Assembly (NCBI GenBank): GCA_963808815.1
Contig: CAWEGI010000019.1
Location: forward strand, 62,001 to 126,000
Direction: 5' to 3'
DNA from: DATBLE01 sp963808815
GTDB lineage: Bacteria > Actinomycetota > Thermoleophilia > Gaiellales > Gaiellaceae
DNA: 64,000 nucleotides
Part shown: positions 16,850-25,666 of the stretch, piece after piece
How the letters are laid out: each line of letters starts with the position of its first letter
How positions within the stretch are numbered: position 1 is the stretch's first letter
Notes under the pieces: generated by a model
Told to the model about the DNA's origin: nothing
The model's database searches: none
What the model saw: only the letters and a program-made list of their open reading frames with translations
Position numbers and translations under genes: made by a program

Positions 16850-17588
16850 GTGCACCTGCTTTTCCTCGACGAGTCCGGACAGCTCGCGGAGAAGAAGTTC
16901 TTTGCGCTCGGCGGGATCGCGCTCCGCGACTCAGACTGGCCGTTCCTCCGCGAGCTCTGGCAGTCGACGCTTGCCGAGCACGGCTGGCCGGCGGATCGCG
17001 AGGTCAAGTGGCACGGGATCCGCACGGGCGAGATCCCTCCTGCGCTCGCTGACGCCGTCGTCTCGGCGCTCGCGCGGGCGCCGGTCACCTGTTACGTCAC
17101 GCTGCTCGAGATCGAGCTGGGTCTCAGCGCGGCGCCCGAGTTCTTCGCCACCGACGAAGACACCTACGCCACCGGACTCATGTTCCTCGCGGAGCGGTTC
17201 CAGCATCTGCTTGCCGCCGAGGACGACCTCGGGATGAATCGTCGTCGACAGCCGCTTCCGCGAGGACGACGCACGGCTCCGCCGGTTCTTCGCCGACCTC
17301 ACTCATAACGGCACTCCTTACTCGAAGCTCGACAGGATCGTCGAGGGGCTCTTTCTCGGACCGAGCCACTACTCGATCGGCCTCCAGTCCGCCGACCTTG
17401 TTGTTGCAATCACCGCGGCCGCAGAGCGGGGAGGAGGCCAGGCGCGAGGCTACCTCAGGACACTGCTGCCCCGGTTCGCGTGCCATCCAGCAACAGGCGA
17501 ACTCGACGGGGTCGGGATCAAACGCTTCCCGGAGCAGGTTCGCCGCCCGAGGGAGGAGACCCGGCTGTTCGAACCGCCTGCCGTCTAG
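16850..17588 (+). CDS. DUF3800 domain protein, one frameshift
   Basis: About 245 residues after repairing one frame change near 17235. The start HLLFLDESGQ carries the DUF3800 hallmark (Asp-Glu-Ser-Gly) and the end PSHYSIGLQSADLVVAITAAAE the second conserved block; the fold is RNase H-like in this family. The GTG start lies 7 bases after a TAGCCT -10 box (16837-16842), so the mRNA may be leaderless. DUF3800 proteins are frequent in defence and mobile islands, but their function is not known. The frameshift may be real or an artefact. Confidence 0.75.
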
Positions 17589-17684
17589 CGGAGCCTGATT
17601 TCGCCGGCGGGACCGCGGCGGACCTCGAGCTCGCGAGACGAATGCTCCCTCGCGCTTCTACTCGGCCGCGACGCGGAGTAGCGT

Positions 17685-20600
17685 TTGTCTGACCACATGA
17701 AGAAGCGCGCGCGCGGGGGCACCGGGGCCGAGACCGGGGCCACGGAAGATATCGAGGCAGCCGTTCGAGCCTCGGCACAGTCGATCGCGGAACGATTCGA
17801 CAGTTCCTATCCCGACTTCGAGGACCTGGCCGAGGACGCGGAGTTCCTCGAGACGAGCCAGCGCCTTGCCGATACGGATGTTCTTTTCGAGACAGTCGCG
17901 CGGCTCGAGCGCGCCTCGAGCCCGATCGTGGCGGCGATGGCACATCGAGCGGCCTGGCTGCGGGACGACGTGCCGGTCGGCTGGAGCCTGTGGGCGTTGC
18001 GACGCCTGAAGAGCGTGTACGCGGGCGAGGCCCTCTTCCTGCTGCGGGGAATCGAGCGCCACGGCGAGCCGCCCTTCATCGCGAGAGTGCTCTCGCGGGC
18101 CGATCACGACTGGACCGAGGGCTGGCTCCTCTCCGTCGTCACCGCGTTCGTCGAGCGGAGAGTCGCGGAGGGCGAGCGGCCGACAATCATGGACTTCGAA
18201 GAGGCGGTCAGGGAACCGGACGAGGAGCTCGTCGCCGCGGTCGTGGCCGCACTGGAGGGTGTGCTGCCGCCGGAGACGGTCCGCGAGTTCGAGCAGTGGC
18301 GTGAACGACGCGTTCGGAACGACTTCTTCAAATCGTTTGGCCGGATCTGGGAACGGCAGACCCAGGGCGCGCTGATCACCGTCGGCGGACGTGCGGTGGT
18401 CATCGCCGAGCTTCGGGCTGTACTTCTGCGGCAGGGCGCGCGGTCCGCTCTCGTGGTCGGTGAGCAGGGAGTCGGCAAGTCGGTGGTGATCCGAGAGGCG
18501 CTTCGGGAGCTCCAGGACGAAGGCTGGTTCGTCTTCGAAGCCACCGGCTCGGATGTCCTGGCGGGGCAGAAGTACATGGGAGAGCTGCAAGGACGCGTGC
18601 ACGAGATCGTCGCCCAGACCGCGGACCGGAACAGCGTCTGGGTCATGCCGACCTTCGAGGACGCGCTGTGGGCCGGGCAGCACACCCACAGCGAGCGGGG
18701 CCTCCTCGACGCGATGCGTCCCTTCATCGAGACGGGGCAGCTCGTCGTCGTCGGCGAGCTCGAGCCGCGAACCTACGAGTTGCTCGTTCAGCAGCGGCCG
18801 CGCATGACCTCTCTGTTCGCGACGCTCCGACTCGAGCCGCTCACCCCTGAAGAGTCGATCGGAGTAGCGCGCGACTGGCGGGACCAGTCCGGTACAGACA
18901 TCGACGACGTCACGATCGGCGAAGCCCAGGACCTGGCCGCGCAATACCTCGCCGGCGTCGGAAGCCCCGGCGGTCTCTTGCGGCTGCTCAAGGCGACGGC
19001 CGCGGGTACCCGGGCCGCAGCCGATGGACCGATTCGGGTGCCGCAGGTCCTCGAGACGCTCGCGGACGCAACCGGGCTGCCCCTCCACATCGTCGATTCC
19101 GAGGTGCCGCTCGATCTCGACGAGGTGCGAGAGTTCTTCTCGACCCGCGTACTCGGCCAGCAGGAGGCCATCGACTGTCTCGTCGACCGGATCGCCCTGA
19201 TCAAGGCGAAGCTGACCGATCCGACACGGCCGCTCGGCGTCTTTCTCTTCGTCGGCCCGACGGGAACGGGCAAGACGGAGCTCGCGAAGGTGCTCGCGGA
19301 GTTCCTATTCGGCTCGCCGGATCGCCTCGTGCGACTCGACATGAGCGAGTTCCAGACCGAGGACAGCCTGGAGCGCCTGCTCGCCGACTCGAGCTCGCAC
19401 GCAGAGGCCGCGACGCTCATCTCGTCCGTGCGCGCGAAGCCGTTCTCGGTGGTGCTCCTCGACGAGTTCGAAAAGGCGCACCGCAACCTCTGGAATGTGT
19501 TCCTCCAGCTCTTCGACGACGGCCGGCTGACGGACCGCCATGGGAGGACCGCCGACTTCCGCCAGTGCGTCGTGATCCTCACGTCGAACGTCGGCTCCGC
19601 CCTGGATAGCGGAGTTCCACTCGGCTTCAACCAGGAGCGCGCGACCCAGTTCCATCCAGCGGGTGTCGAGCGCGAGCTTTCCCGTGTCTTCCGGCCCGAG
19701 CTGCTGAACCGGATCGACCGGATCGTGGTCTTCCGGCCCTTCGAGAGGGAGCAGATGCGCGCGCTTCTGGAACGCGAGCTCGAGCTCGTGCTCGAGCGGC
19801 GGGGCTTTCGAGACCGGCCGTGGGTCGTGGAGTGGGACGAGTCTGCTCTCGACCTCCTCCTGCGGACGGGTTTCAGCGCCCAGCTCGGTGCGCGTCCGCT
19901 CAAGCGTGCCGTCGAGCAGCGCTTGCTCGCGCCGCTCGCTGCGGCGATCGTCTCGCGGAGTTTCCCCGAGGGCGATCAGTTCCTCTTCGTGACCGCGAGG
20001 GGCGATCGGATCGACGTTCGGTTCGTCGATCCCGATGCCGACGCCGATGACGAAGAGCCGTCCGCACCCTCGCCGCCCGCGAATCTCCGGTTGGAGCGCC
20101 TCGTCCTCCTGCCCAGCGGCGGTCCGGCTGAGGTGGAGTTCCTCCAGGCCGAGACGGAACGCCTGCGGAGCGTCGTCGACGGCGAGGGCTGGCACGGTCG
20201 GAAGGAGCGCGACCTCGAAGCGATGAGAAGCAGGGCGTTCTGGGAATCGCCCGAACGATTCGCCGTCCTCGGCCGGATCGAGTACATCGATCGGATCGAG
20301 GCCGCCCTGCGGACGGCTGAGAAGCTTTCGGCCCGCCTCGCTCGACCAAATCGAACCGGGACTGCGGCAGCGCCGGACCTCGTCCAGCTGTTGGCACAGA
20401 GGCTCTACCTCCTCGACTGTGCTTGTACCCGCGCGGATGCGAGCGCACCAGCCGATTCATTCCTGGAGATCAGAGAGCCGACAGTCGGTCCTTCGGATGG
20501 CGATTTCCCAGGGCAGCTCCGCGACATGTACGAGGCGTGGGGGCGGCGCCGTGGTATGCGCGTGCGGCGCCTGCAATCGGAGTCGAGTCACCTGCTCGCG

Positions 20601-20915
20601 ATCTCTGGGATCGGCGCCCACCCGATCCTCTCGGCCGAGACCGGCCTGCATGTCTTCGAGACACCGCGGGCCGAGCACTCATTCGGACGGATCGCGATCC
20701 GCGTCGCCGTAGCGCCCTACCTCCCGGCCGCGCCGGACACGGACCCTTCGGTGCTAGCGCGACGTGCTATGGACGCGTTGCCGGCAACGGCCACCGTCGT
20801 GCGTCGCTACCGCCTCGAGCCGTCACCGCTCGTTCGAGACTCCGTGCGCGACTGGCGCACAGGCCGCCTGGATCGTGTGCTGGCAGGCGAATTCGACGTC
20901 ATGGCCGGCAGCTGA
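17685..20915 (+). CDS. ClpA/B-like double AAA+ ATPase fused to a release-factor-like (PCRF) domain
   Basis: 1076 residues. Residues 25-220 are a helical region unlike the Clp N-domain. First AAA+: Walker A GEQGVGKS (259-266), pore loop KYMGELQGR, but the Walker B position reads VWVMPTFED instead of FIDE. Second AAA+: GPTGTGKTELAKVL (524-537), VVLLDEFEKAH (589-599), ILTSNVGS (631-638), LLNRID, GARPLKR (735-741), all intact. Residues 818-1076 match RF2: a helical part (MRSRAFWESPERFAVLG), the PCRF core (DMYEAWGRRRGMRVRRL, ILSAETGLHVFETP, HSFGRIAIRVAV) and the RF C-terminus (VRRYRLEPSPLVRDS...WRTGRLDRVLAGEFD). The GGQ domain between them is absent. Start TTG 17685 has GGAG 6 bases upstream; ATG 17697 is the alternative (-10-like TAGCGT at 17679). 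Inferred: unfoldase guided to ribosomes. Confidence 0.9.
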   Translation: MSDHMKKRARGGTGAETGATEDIEAAVRASAQSIAERFDSSYPDFEDLAEDAEFLETSQRLADTDVLFETVARLERASSPIVAAMAHRAAWLRDDVPVGWSLWALRRLKSVYAGEALFLLRGIERHGEPPFIARVLSRADHDWTEGWLLSVVTAFVERRVAEGERPTIMDFEEAVREPDEELVAAVVAALEGVLPPETVREFEQWRERRVRNDFFKSFGRIWERQTQGALITVGGRAVVIAELRAVLLRQGARSALVVGEQGVGKSVVIREALRELQDEGWFVFEATGSDVLAGQKYMGELQGRVHEIVAQTADRNSVWVMPTFEDALWAGQHTHSERGLLDAMRPFIETGQLVVVGELEPRTYELLVQQRPRMTSLFATLRLEPLTPEESIGVARDWRDQSGTDIDDVTIGEAQDLAAQYLAGVGSPGGLLRLLKATAAGTRAAADGPIRVPQVLETLADATGLPLHIVDSEVPLDLDEVREFFSTRVLGQQEAIDCLVDRIALIKAKLTDPTRPLGVFLFVGPTGTGKTELAKVLAEFLFGSPDRLVRLDMSEFQTEDSLERLLADSSSHAEAATLISSVRAKPFSVVLLDEFEKAHRNLWNVFLQLFDDGRLTDRHGRTADFRQCVVILTSNVGSALDSGVPLGFNQERATQFHPAGVERELSRVFRPELLNRIDRIVVFRPFEREQMRALLERELELVLERRGFRDRPWVVEWDESALDLLLRTGFSAQLGARPLKRAVEQRLLAPLAAAIVSRSFPEGDQFLFVTARGDRIDVRFVDPDADADDEEPSAPSPPANLRLERLVLLPSGGPAEVEFLQAETERLRSVVDGEGWHGRKERDLEAMRSRAFWESPERFAVLGRIEYIDRIEAALRTAEKLSARLARPNRTGTAAAPDLVQLLAQRLYLLDCACTRADASAPADSFLEIREPTVGPSDGDFPGQLRDMYEAWGRRRGMRVRRLQSESSHLLAISGIGAHPILSAETGLHVFETPRAEHSFGRIAIRVAVAPYLPAAPDTDPSVLARRAMDALPATATVVRRYRLEPSPLVRDSVRDWRTGRLDRVLAGEFDVMAGS

Positions 20916-20925
20916 GGCAACGGTC

Positions 20926-20942
20926 GACGGTCGGAAACCGTC
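20926..20942 (+). terminator. Small hairpin after the AAA+/RF gene
   Basis: GACGGT and ACCGTC form a 6-bp stem around a 5-base loop starting 11 bases after the stop. There is no T-run, so this is only a possible terminator. Confidence 0.3.
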
Positions 20943-20978
20943 CCAGCGACGGTCTTCCAGACCTTGAACGAGGCCGCC

Positions 20979-21515
20979 GACTTCACACCTCTAGGTCCTG
21001 CAACGTCGATTTCGTGCGCTGCGGATTCGAGATCAAAGCGGACAACGATGACCTTTCACGGCTACGCGCCCAAGCTCGCGCGGCGCGACCGCGCTTCCGA
21101 CGGCTGGTCCTGGTTGTTGGCCGGCGCCACTTCAAGAAGGCTGTCGAGCAGGTGCCGCGGTGGTGGGGCGTCTGGCTGGCGAGCCCTGATCTGGATAGTC
21201 CCACCGGTGATGATGCTGACCGTGGAGCGCGAGGCGCTCGACAATCCGCGCTTCAACCGGTTGGCGCAGGCGAAGCTTCTCCAGAAGGCGGAGCTCCGTC
21301 CGCTGCTGACAGGGCATGCCATTGACCTCCGTGGAACGAATGACACGCGCAATGCCCTGGCTCAGGCAGCTGCGGACCAACTCTCGGTCGGGGTCGTGGA
21401 GGCGGAGATCCTGAACGCGCTCGCAGTCCGTCGCTGTGACGCGGCGGAGCCGAAGCACCAGGAACGAGTGCCACCACGCCGGCTGATCAGCACAGGGATG
21501 CGCGCCCTAGCCTGA
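20979..21515 (+). pseudogene. sce7726-family protein remnant
   Basis: Two frames joined near 21200 give the core of the sce7726 family: CNVDFVRCGFEIKADNDDLSRL (with the E-x-K motif of PD-(D/E)XK-like folds), RRLVLVVGRRHFKKA, VPRWWGVWLASP, then in the next frame VEREALDNPRFNRLAQAKLL and a C-terminal helical segment to the TGA at 21515. The N-terminal third is missing or unrecognisable and no good start codon is visible, so it is a truncated, frameshifted remnant. Family members are found in prophages and islands. It lies directly after the AAA+/RF fusion gene. Confidence 0.55.
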
Positions 21516-21672
21516 CGCTCGACGACAGCCGCTACGGATGCGAGCGAATGGACCCAACCGGGTCTAGCGAGCGGGCATCGAGGGGCGGTACTTTCGTTGT
21601 CGGACCCGCCCGGCACTACGGCTGCCCAGCGGGAAATGGCACGCAGAACGAAAGGACCTGAGAGATCCGCGT

Positions 21673-22371
21673 ATGAAGCGCGTCGTTTTGCTTGTCGCCC
21701 TCGCCGCCTCCCTGGGGCTCCCGCCTGCCGCAGCGGCTGACGGCGCGCCGGTCGGAGCGACCGCGCGTTGCCGCGACGGCACGTACAGCTTTTCCCAGCA
21801 CCATCAGGGGACGTGTTCGCATCACCGGGGAGTGGCGGAGTGGCTGGACGGAAGCTCAGCCTCGAGCCAGTCCCCGACGAGACGCGCGGCACCGACGACG
21901 TCGGCGAGGGTCGCTGTTGGCGTGACGGTGCCTCTTGCCCGTCGAACGAAGAGCGCCGGTTGCACGCTCGGCCCGAACCCTGATCGGCGCTGCTCGCCGG
22001 GCGCCTACTACAGCAAGCTGACGAAGGCCGTGATCTGCTCCCCGGGGTTCCGGACGAGTTCGATCCGGAATGTTCCCGAGTCGGAGAAGTTCGCGGTCGA
22101 GCGTGAGTACGGGATGAGTCCCGGGCATTACGGAAGTTCGTTGGAGATCGACCACATCGTCAGCTTGGAGCTCGGCGGCTCCAACGACATCGCCAACCTC
22201 TACCCGGAGAAGCTCTACGCGCGGCCGGGCTTCCGGGTCAAGGACAGGCTCGAGAACCGACTGCATTCGATGGTCTGCGCTGGCTCGATCGGTCTCCGCC
22301 CCGTGCAGCGCGCGATCGCGTCGAATTGGCAGGGGTTGTACAAGAGGGTCTTCGGCGTCGCGCCCGCTTAA
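21673..22371 (+). CDS. Secreted HNH nuclease with DUF3761-like N-terminus
   Basis: 232 residues. A signal peptide (MKRVVLLVALAASLGLPPAAAADG) is followed by a DUF3761-like motif (ATARCRDGTYSFSQHHQGTCSHHRGVAEWL, here residues about 30-60), a Ser/Thr-rich linker, and an HNH-type nuclease domain: CSPGAYYSKLTKAVICSPGF, LEIDHIVSLELGGSNDIANLYPE (Asp-His and Asn/His metal site), then NRLHSMVCAG. Four or more cysteines fit an extracellular, disulfide-stabilised enzyme. It most likely degrades DNA outside the cell, for nutrition or competition. No immunity gene is obvious next to it. Confidence 0.82.
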   Translation: MKRVVLLVALAASLGLPPAAAADGAPVGATARCRDGTYSFSQHHQGTCSHHRGVAEWLDGSSASSQSPTRRAAPTTSARVAVGVTVPLARRTKSAGCTLGPNPDRRCSPGAYYSKLTKAVICSPGFRTSSIRNVPESEKFAVEREYGMSPGHYGSSLEIDHIVSLELGGSNDIANLYPEKLYARPGFRVKDRLENRLHSMVCAGSIGLRPVQRAIASNWQGLYKRVFGVAPA

Positions 22372-22524
22372 CCGGCGCTGAGCTGCCGTCGTCGTCCGGC
22401 TGCCAGAGCCTTCCGACGGCTGACGGCGCGCCCGCCGGCTCGAGTAGACAACCAGGCGCCTCTTCGGCGAGCCTTCTGGTCAACTACGGGAGAGCGGCCC
22501 GACTCTCGCCTGCCACCGCCGGAA

Positions 22525-23184
22525 TCACCTCGGGGGTGCGCTGCTCGCTGAACTCGGGTCGCTCGACGCGGCGAATGCGATGAGCTGGACGGCCCGGTCG
22601 CTCGACAAGACATCCGTGTTCAGGACGAGGTCGTACTGCGTCGGCAACTCGCCCTTGAGGTCGTAGAAGCGCCGAAGGTAGTCGCGTCGTGCCGCGTCGG
22701 ACTCCTTCACGGCTCGGGCCGCGCCGCTCCGGTCGAGGCCTTCTGACTCGCCCACCCTCGTGGCTCGGACATCCGGGGACGCGGTGACGAGGACACGCAG
22801 GACATCCGATCCGGCGGGCAGGGCGTGTGATGCGGCGTGCGCGACGATCACGACGTTCCCCTGCGCAGCCATGTGCTCGATCGTTTCGCGGATCAGAGCG
22901 CGGATCTCCGGACCAGTTACCTCATCGTTTCCCGCGCGCAGGGGCACACCGGCGACGAGGCCGAGATCTCCCGTCAGCGCCAGCGCCTCGAGGACACGGG
23001 CAGCTCGCGATTTCCGGCTCTCCTCGTCAGCCACACTCCCGGCGTCGATCCCACCCCGCGCAGCTGCGCGCGCGACGACCTCCTCGTCGGCATAGGCGAA
23101 GCCGAGCCGCTCCGCGACCAGTTTGCCGACCTCCTCGCCGCTCGCGCCCGTCGTGCATGAGATGCACACCACCTTGCAAGCCAT
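22525..23184 (-). CDS. Cytidylate kinase-like family protein
   Basis: 219 residues. VVCISCTTGASGEEVGKLVAERLGFAYADEEVV is a P-loop-like opening in which the usual G-x-x-x-x-G-K is modified, as in the Cytidylate_kin2 family; later come GNVVIVAHAASHAL, VLRVLVTASPDVRATRV, DAARRDYLRRFYDLKGE and YDLVLNTD, which match that family well. Proteins of this type are distinct from the true CMP kinase and their substrate is not settled. Start ATG 23184 lies 6 bases after TAGCGT on the minus strand (23191-23196), suggesting a leaderless mRNA. Confidence 0.8.
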   Translation of the reverse strand: MACKVVCISCTTGASGEEVGKLVAERLGFAYADEEVVARAAARGGIDAGSVADEESRKSRAARVLEALALTGDLGLVAGVPLRAGNDEVTGPEIRALIRETIEHMAAQGNVVIVAHAASHALPAGSDVLRVLVTASPDVRATRVGESEGLDRSGAARAVKESDAARRDYLRRFYDLKGELPTQYDLVLNTDVLSSDRAVQLIAFAASSDPSSASSAPPR

Positions 23185-23294
23185 GTCCGGACGCTAGAAG
23201 TGCGCCACGGCGGCGTCAAGAGGTCGAAGGTTGCTCGACCTCGGCGGCTTGCCAGCGTTGCGCCCCAATCGCCCTGCTGAGCTATTACCCAGAG

Positions 23295-24743
23295 CTAACA
23301 AGGAAGTGCGTGCAAGACGTAGGCATCGACCACGTTGTCCTTGCCCCTGATGCGCAGTCCAGCCCTTTCTTCGACCACCGCTCCAGCCGGAAGTTGCACA
23401 TATGTCTCGGGCCCGATCAGCACTCCGCCGACGGGAGCCAGACTCTCGAGCCGAGCGCCTGTAGTGACTGTGTCGCCCACAGGGGCGTAGGCGACGTGGC
23501 CGTCGGCGCCGATCTCCCGAACCATGACCCCGCCGCTGTTGACGCCAACGCGCATGCGAGGCCAATCCGGATGTTGTTCGGCCAGGTGGGCAACCCTGCG
23601 CTGCAGTGCCAAAGCGGCGCACGATGCTCGACGCGCGTGATCGGGCTGGTCTCCTCGGTTGTTGAACATGGCCATGACGGCGTCGCCGATGAACTTTTCC
23701 ACCTCCCCGCCGAACTGACGTGTGAGCAGTGGGGCTGCGATCCCCCAGTAGGCATCGAGTACAGCTGCGACCTCGGCCGGGGATGAGCGCTCGGCGAAGC
23801 CTGTGAACCCGACGAGATCGGCAAACAGGACACTCACGTGCTGGTGGTTCTCTCGCGTCCCTGGTAGATAGAGCCGCCGGAACCGCTCGTCTCGCCATTC
23901 GAAGCGAGCAGCCAGTCCGACGATCAGGTAGGCCGTGACGATCAGGCCGTGCCATTCCCACCAACTGGCATGCCATTTGCGCTCCCCCGTGACCGCAACG
24001 CCGATCGTCGCCTCCGATAGCAACACGAAGCAGGCGACGACAGCCACGGGGAGCAGGTTCCGACGCTGACGGAAGATGCTCCAGTACCGCACAGCACTGA
24101 CCGCGTACATGATTGTTGCCAGGATCGCGATCACGCTGAGAAGGCGGTTCGTGGCGGCTTCACTGTTCGGCCCGCTCACAGGTGGGAGATTCGCAAGGGT
24201 CCAGGCAAGCCACACGGCCATGGCGACCAGCACCACCAGTCGAAGGAGTGTCCGGCGGCGAACGAGCGCGGCCGCGATTCCGGGACGGATGTCGACGAAG
24301 GCCGAGCCCACCGCAAAGATCGCGCTCACCAAGAGCCCGACCGGGATCGCGACCTGGAAGCCGGCGTGTTCCTCTGAGAAGAGGATGCTGGGCGTCCCGA
24401 GAGCGTGGAGCCACAGGAAGCCGCCGGTCGCCATGAACGCCAGCGAGAGGAGGAGGACGCGGGCATCCCCGCGCCGGTTGGCCGCCTCACCCGCCGCGTA
24501 GCCGAGGCCGAACGCGACGGCGCCCACGACCCCGAAGACCAGGAAGTGGAGCGGATAGTTCTCCACATGAGGATCGAGCTCTGACCGAAGCAACAGCGAA
24601 ACGAGCCCAACCAGCGGGAGTGCAGCGGCGACGAGTCCCACGACGACGAGGGCGCCCCTGCGCGCCCGCTGCTGAGGCCTTGTCCGCGGGCCACTCGCCT
24701 GACCGGCATGCTCGGGGACTTGCTGACTGCTCCTCACTGCCAT
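23295..24743 (-). CDS. Membrane-anchored class III adenylate/guanylate cyclase
   Basis: 482 residues. Seven or so hydrophobic helices fill residues 30-290 (for example ALVVVGLVAAALPLVGLVSLLL and VAIPVGLLVSAIFAVGSAF), followed by a cytoplasmic cyclase domain: VSVLFADLVGFTGFAERSSP with the first metal Asp, KFIGDAVMAMFNNRGD with the second, MRVGVNSGGVMVREIG, and YAPVGDTVTTGARLE. These key residues are intact, so an active nucleotide cyclase making cAMP (or cGMP) is likely. The N-terminal membrane region is MASE-like in layout and could sense a membrane signal. It is a single gene, separate from the decayed cyclase at 13-15 kb. Confidence 0.9.
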   Translation of the reverse strand: MAVRSSQQVPEHAGQASGPRTRPQQRARRGALVVVGLVAAALPLVGLVSLLLRSELDPHVENYPLHFLVFGVVGAVAFGLGYAAGEAANRRGDARVLLLSLAFMATGGFLWLHALGTPSILFSEEHAGFQVAIPVGLLVSAIFAVGSAFVDIRPGIAAALVRRRTLLRLVVLVAMAVWLAWTLANLPPVSGPNSEAATNRLLSVIAILATIMYAVSAVRYWSIFRQRRNLLPVAVVACFVLLSEATIGVAVTGERKWHASWWEWHGLIVTAYLIVGLAARFEWRDERFRRLYLPGTRENHQHVSVLFADLVGFTGFAERSSPAEVAAVLDAYWGIAAPLLTRQFGGEVEKFIGDAVMAMFNNRGDQPDHARRASCAALALQRRVAHLAEQHPDWPRMRVGVNSGGVMVREIGADGHVAYAPVGDTVTTGARLESLAPVGGVLIGPETYVQLPAGAVVEERAGLRIRGKDNVVDAYVLHALPC

Positions 24744-24862
24744 CGGAGAGGCTCAGCGTGGATGAGGCGCGCGCCCATTCCGGGTACTTCTCTCGCAGCG
24801 AGCCTGCTGGATTTCGCTGGTCAGTCGTCAGCGGGATTCGGGGCGATGAAGGCGCCGACGCG

Positions 24863-24891
24863 GGGGCGAGGCCGTACACGGACCTCGCCCC
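24863..24891 (-). terminator. Rho-independent-type hairpin after the YrhK-like gene
   Basis: GGGGCGAGG and CCTCGCCCC form a perfect 9-bp stem around an 11-base loop. It lies 21-49 bases beyond the stop of the 24912-25586 gene on the minus strand and before the cyclase gene. There is no T-run, which is common in high-GC genomes. Confidence 0.55.
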
Positions 24892-24911
24892 GATTGCGTT
24901 TGCGAACCTCG

Positions 24912-25586
24912 CTAGACGGCCCGCCGGACGTCGGCTTCGAGTTTGCGCTCCAACTCGTGTAGTCGGCGTATGCCCGGGATCTTCGAGGCTTCGCCGGTGT
25001 GCAGTGTGTCGAGTGCGCAGGCAAGGAAGCAGGCGGCCCCCAGTGACGTATTCCAGTTCGCGGCCGCGAGGTCGAGGATCGAGCCGGTCGAGGGGACGAC
25101 GTAGCCGGCGACGGCGGAGATCCCGAAGAAGATGCAGCCGAGCAGGTTGATCGACGGTTGCCACCAACCCCGGCCCCCGCGAATCGGCAGCCACCCGTGG
25201 CGCGGCGACGTGCGATAGGCGATGAGGCCTGAGATCAGGAAGCAGATCGACCCGAACGCGTCCGGCCTCCAGACGAGTTTGTCGTACCCGGTGTTGGTCA
25301 GCGACGTGTGCATCGCCTGGAAGGTCGTGACGTTGAAGAACAGCGTTCCGGCTGACTGGATTGCGGCCGCCCACCAGGCCATGCGGCCCGCACCGGGGGT
25401 ATGCCGTGTCGGCCAGGAGAGCCAGCTTTGCAGTGCCCCGCCGGCGGTGAACAGGATCGAGCCGATGAAGAAGGTGACGGCGTCCGCCGATTCGCCGACG
25501 AGCTCGGCGTAGCCTGGAAACGGCCCGACCAGGAAGCACGCCGAACCGAGCGCGAAACACAACGCCATCGCACGCCCTCGGGTCAC
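24912..25586 (-). CDS. Multi-helix membrane protein (YrhK-like)
   Basis: 224 residues with six predicted membrane helices arranged as three similar helical hairpins: ALCFALGSACFLVGPFPGYAEL / TFFIGSILFTAGGALQSWLS; a second pair in the middle (AWWAAAIQSAGTLFFNVTT / FGSICFLISGLIAY); and a third (INLLGCIFFGISAVAGYV / SLGAACFLACALDTLHTG). The repeated pattern (GSxxFxxGxxxQ) resembles the YrhK domain. GTG at 25586 is supported by a TAGCAT -10 box ending 6 bases upstream (25593-25598), again leaderless. Function unknown. Confidence 0.6.
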   Translation of the reverse strand: MTRGRAMALCFALGSACFLVGPFPGYAELVGESADAVTFFIGSILFTAGGALQSWLSWPTRHTPGAGRMAWWAAAIQSAGTLFFNVTTFQAMHTSLTNTGYDKLVWRPDAFGSICFLISGLIAYRTSPRHGWLPIRGGRGWWQPSINLLGCIFFGISAVAGYVVPSTGSILDLAAANWNTSLGAACFLACALDTLHTGEASKIPGIRRLHELERKLEADVRRAV

Positions 25587-25666
25587 GGCGCCATGCTACG
25601 AGGCGCTCTCTCGCCGGGTCGGCTTCGGTGCACGCTGCGCGGTTCGGATCCCGCAGCGTGGCTATT

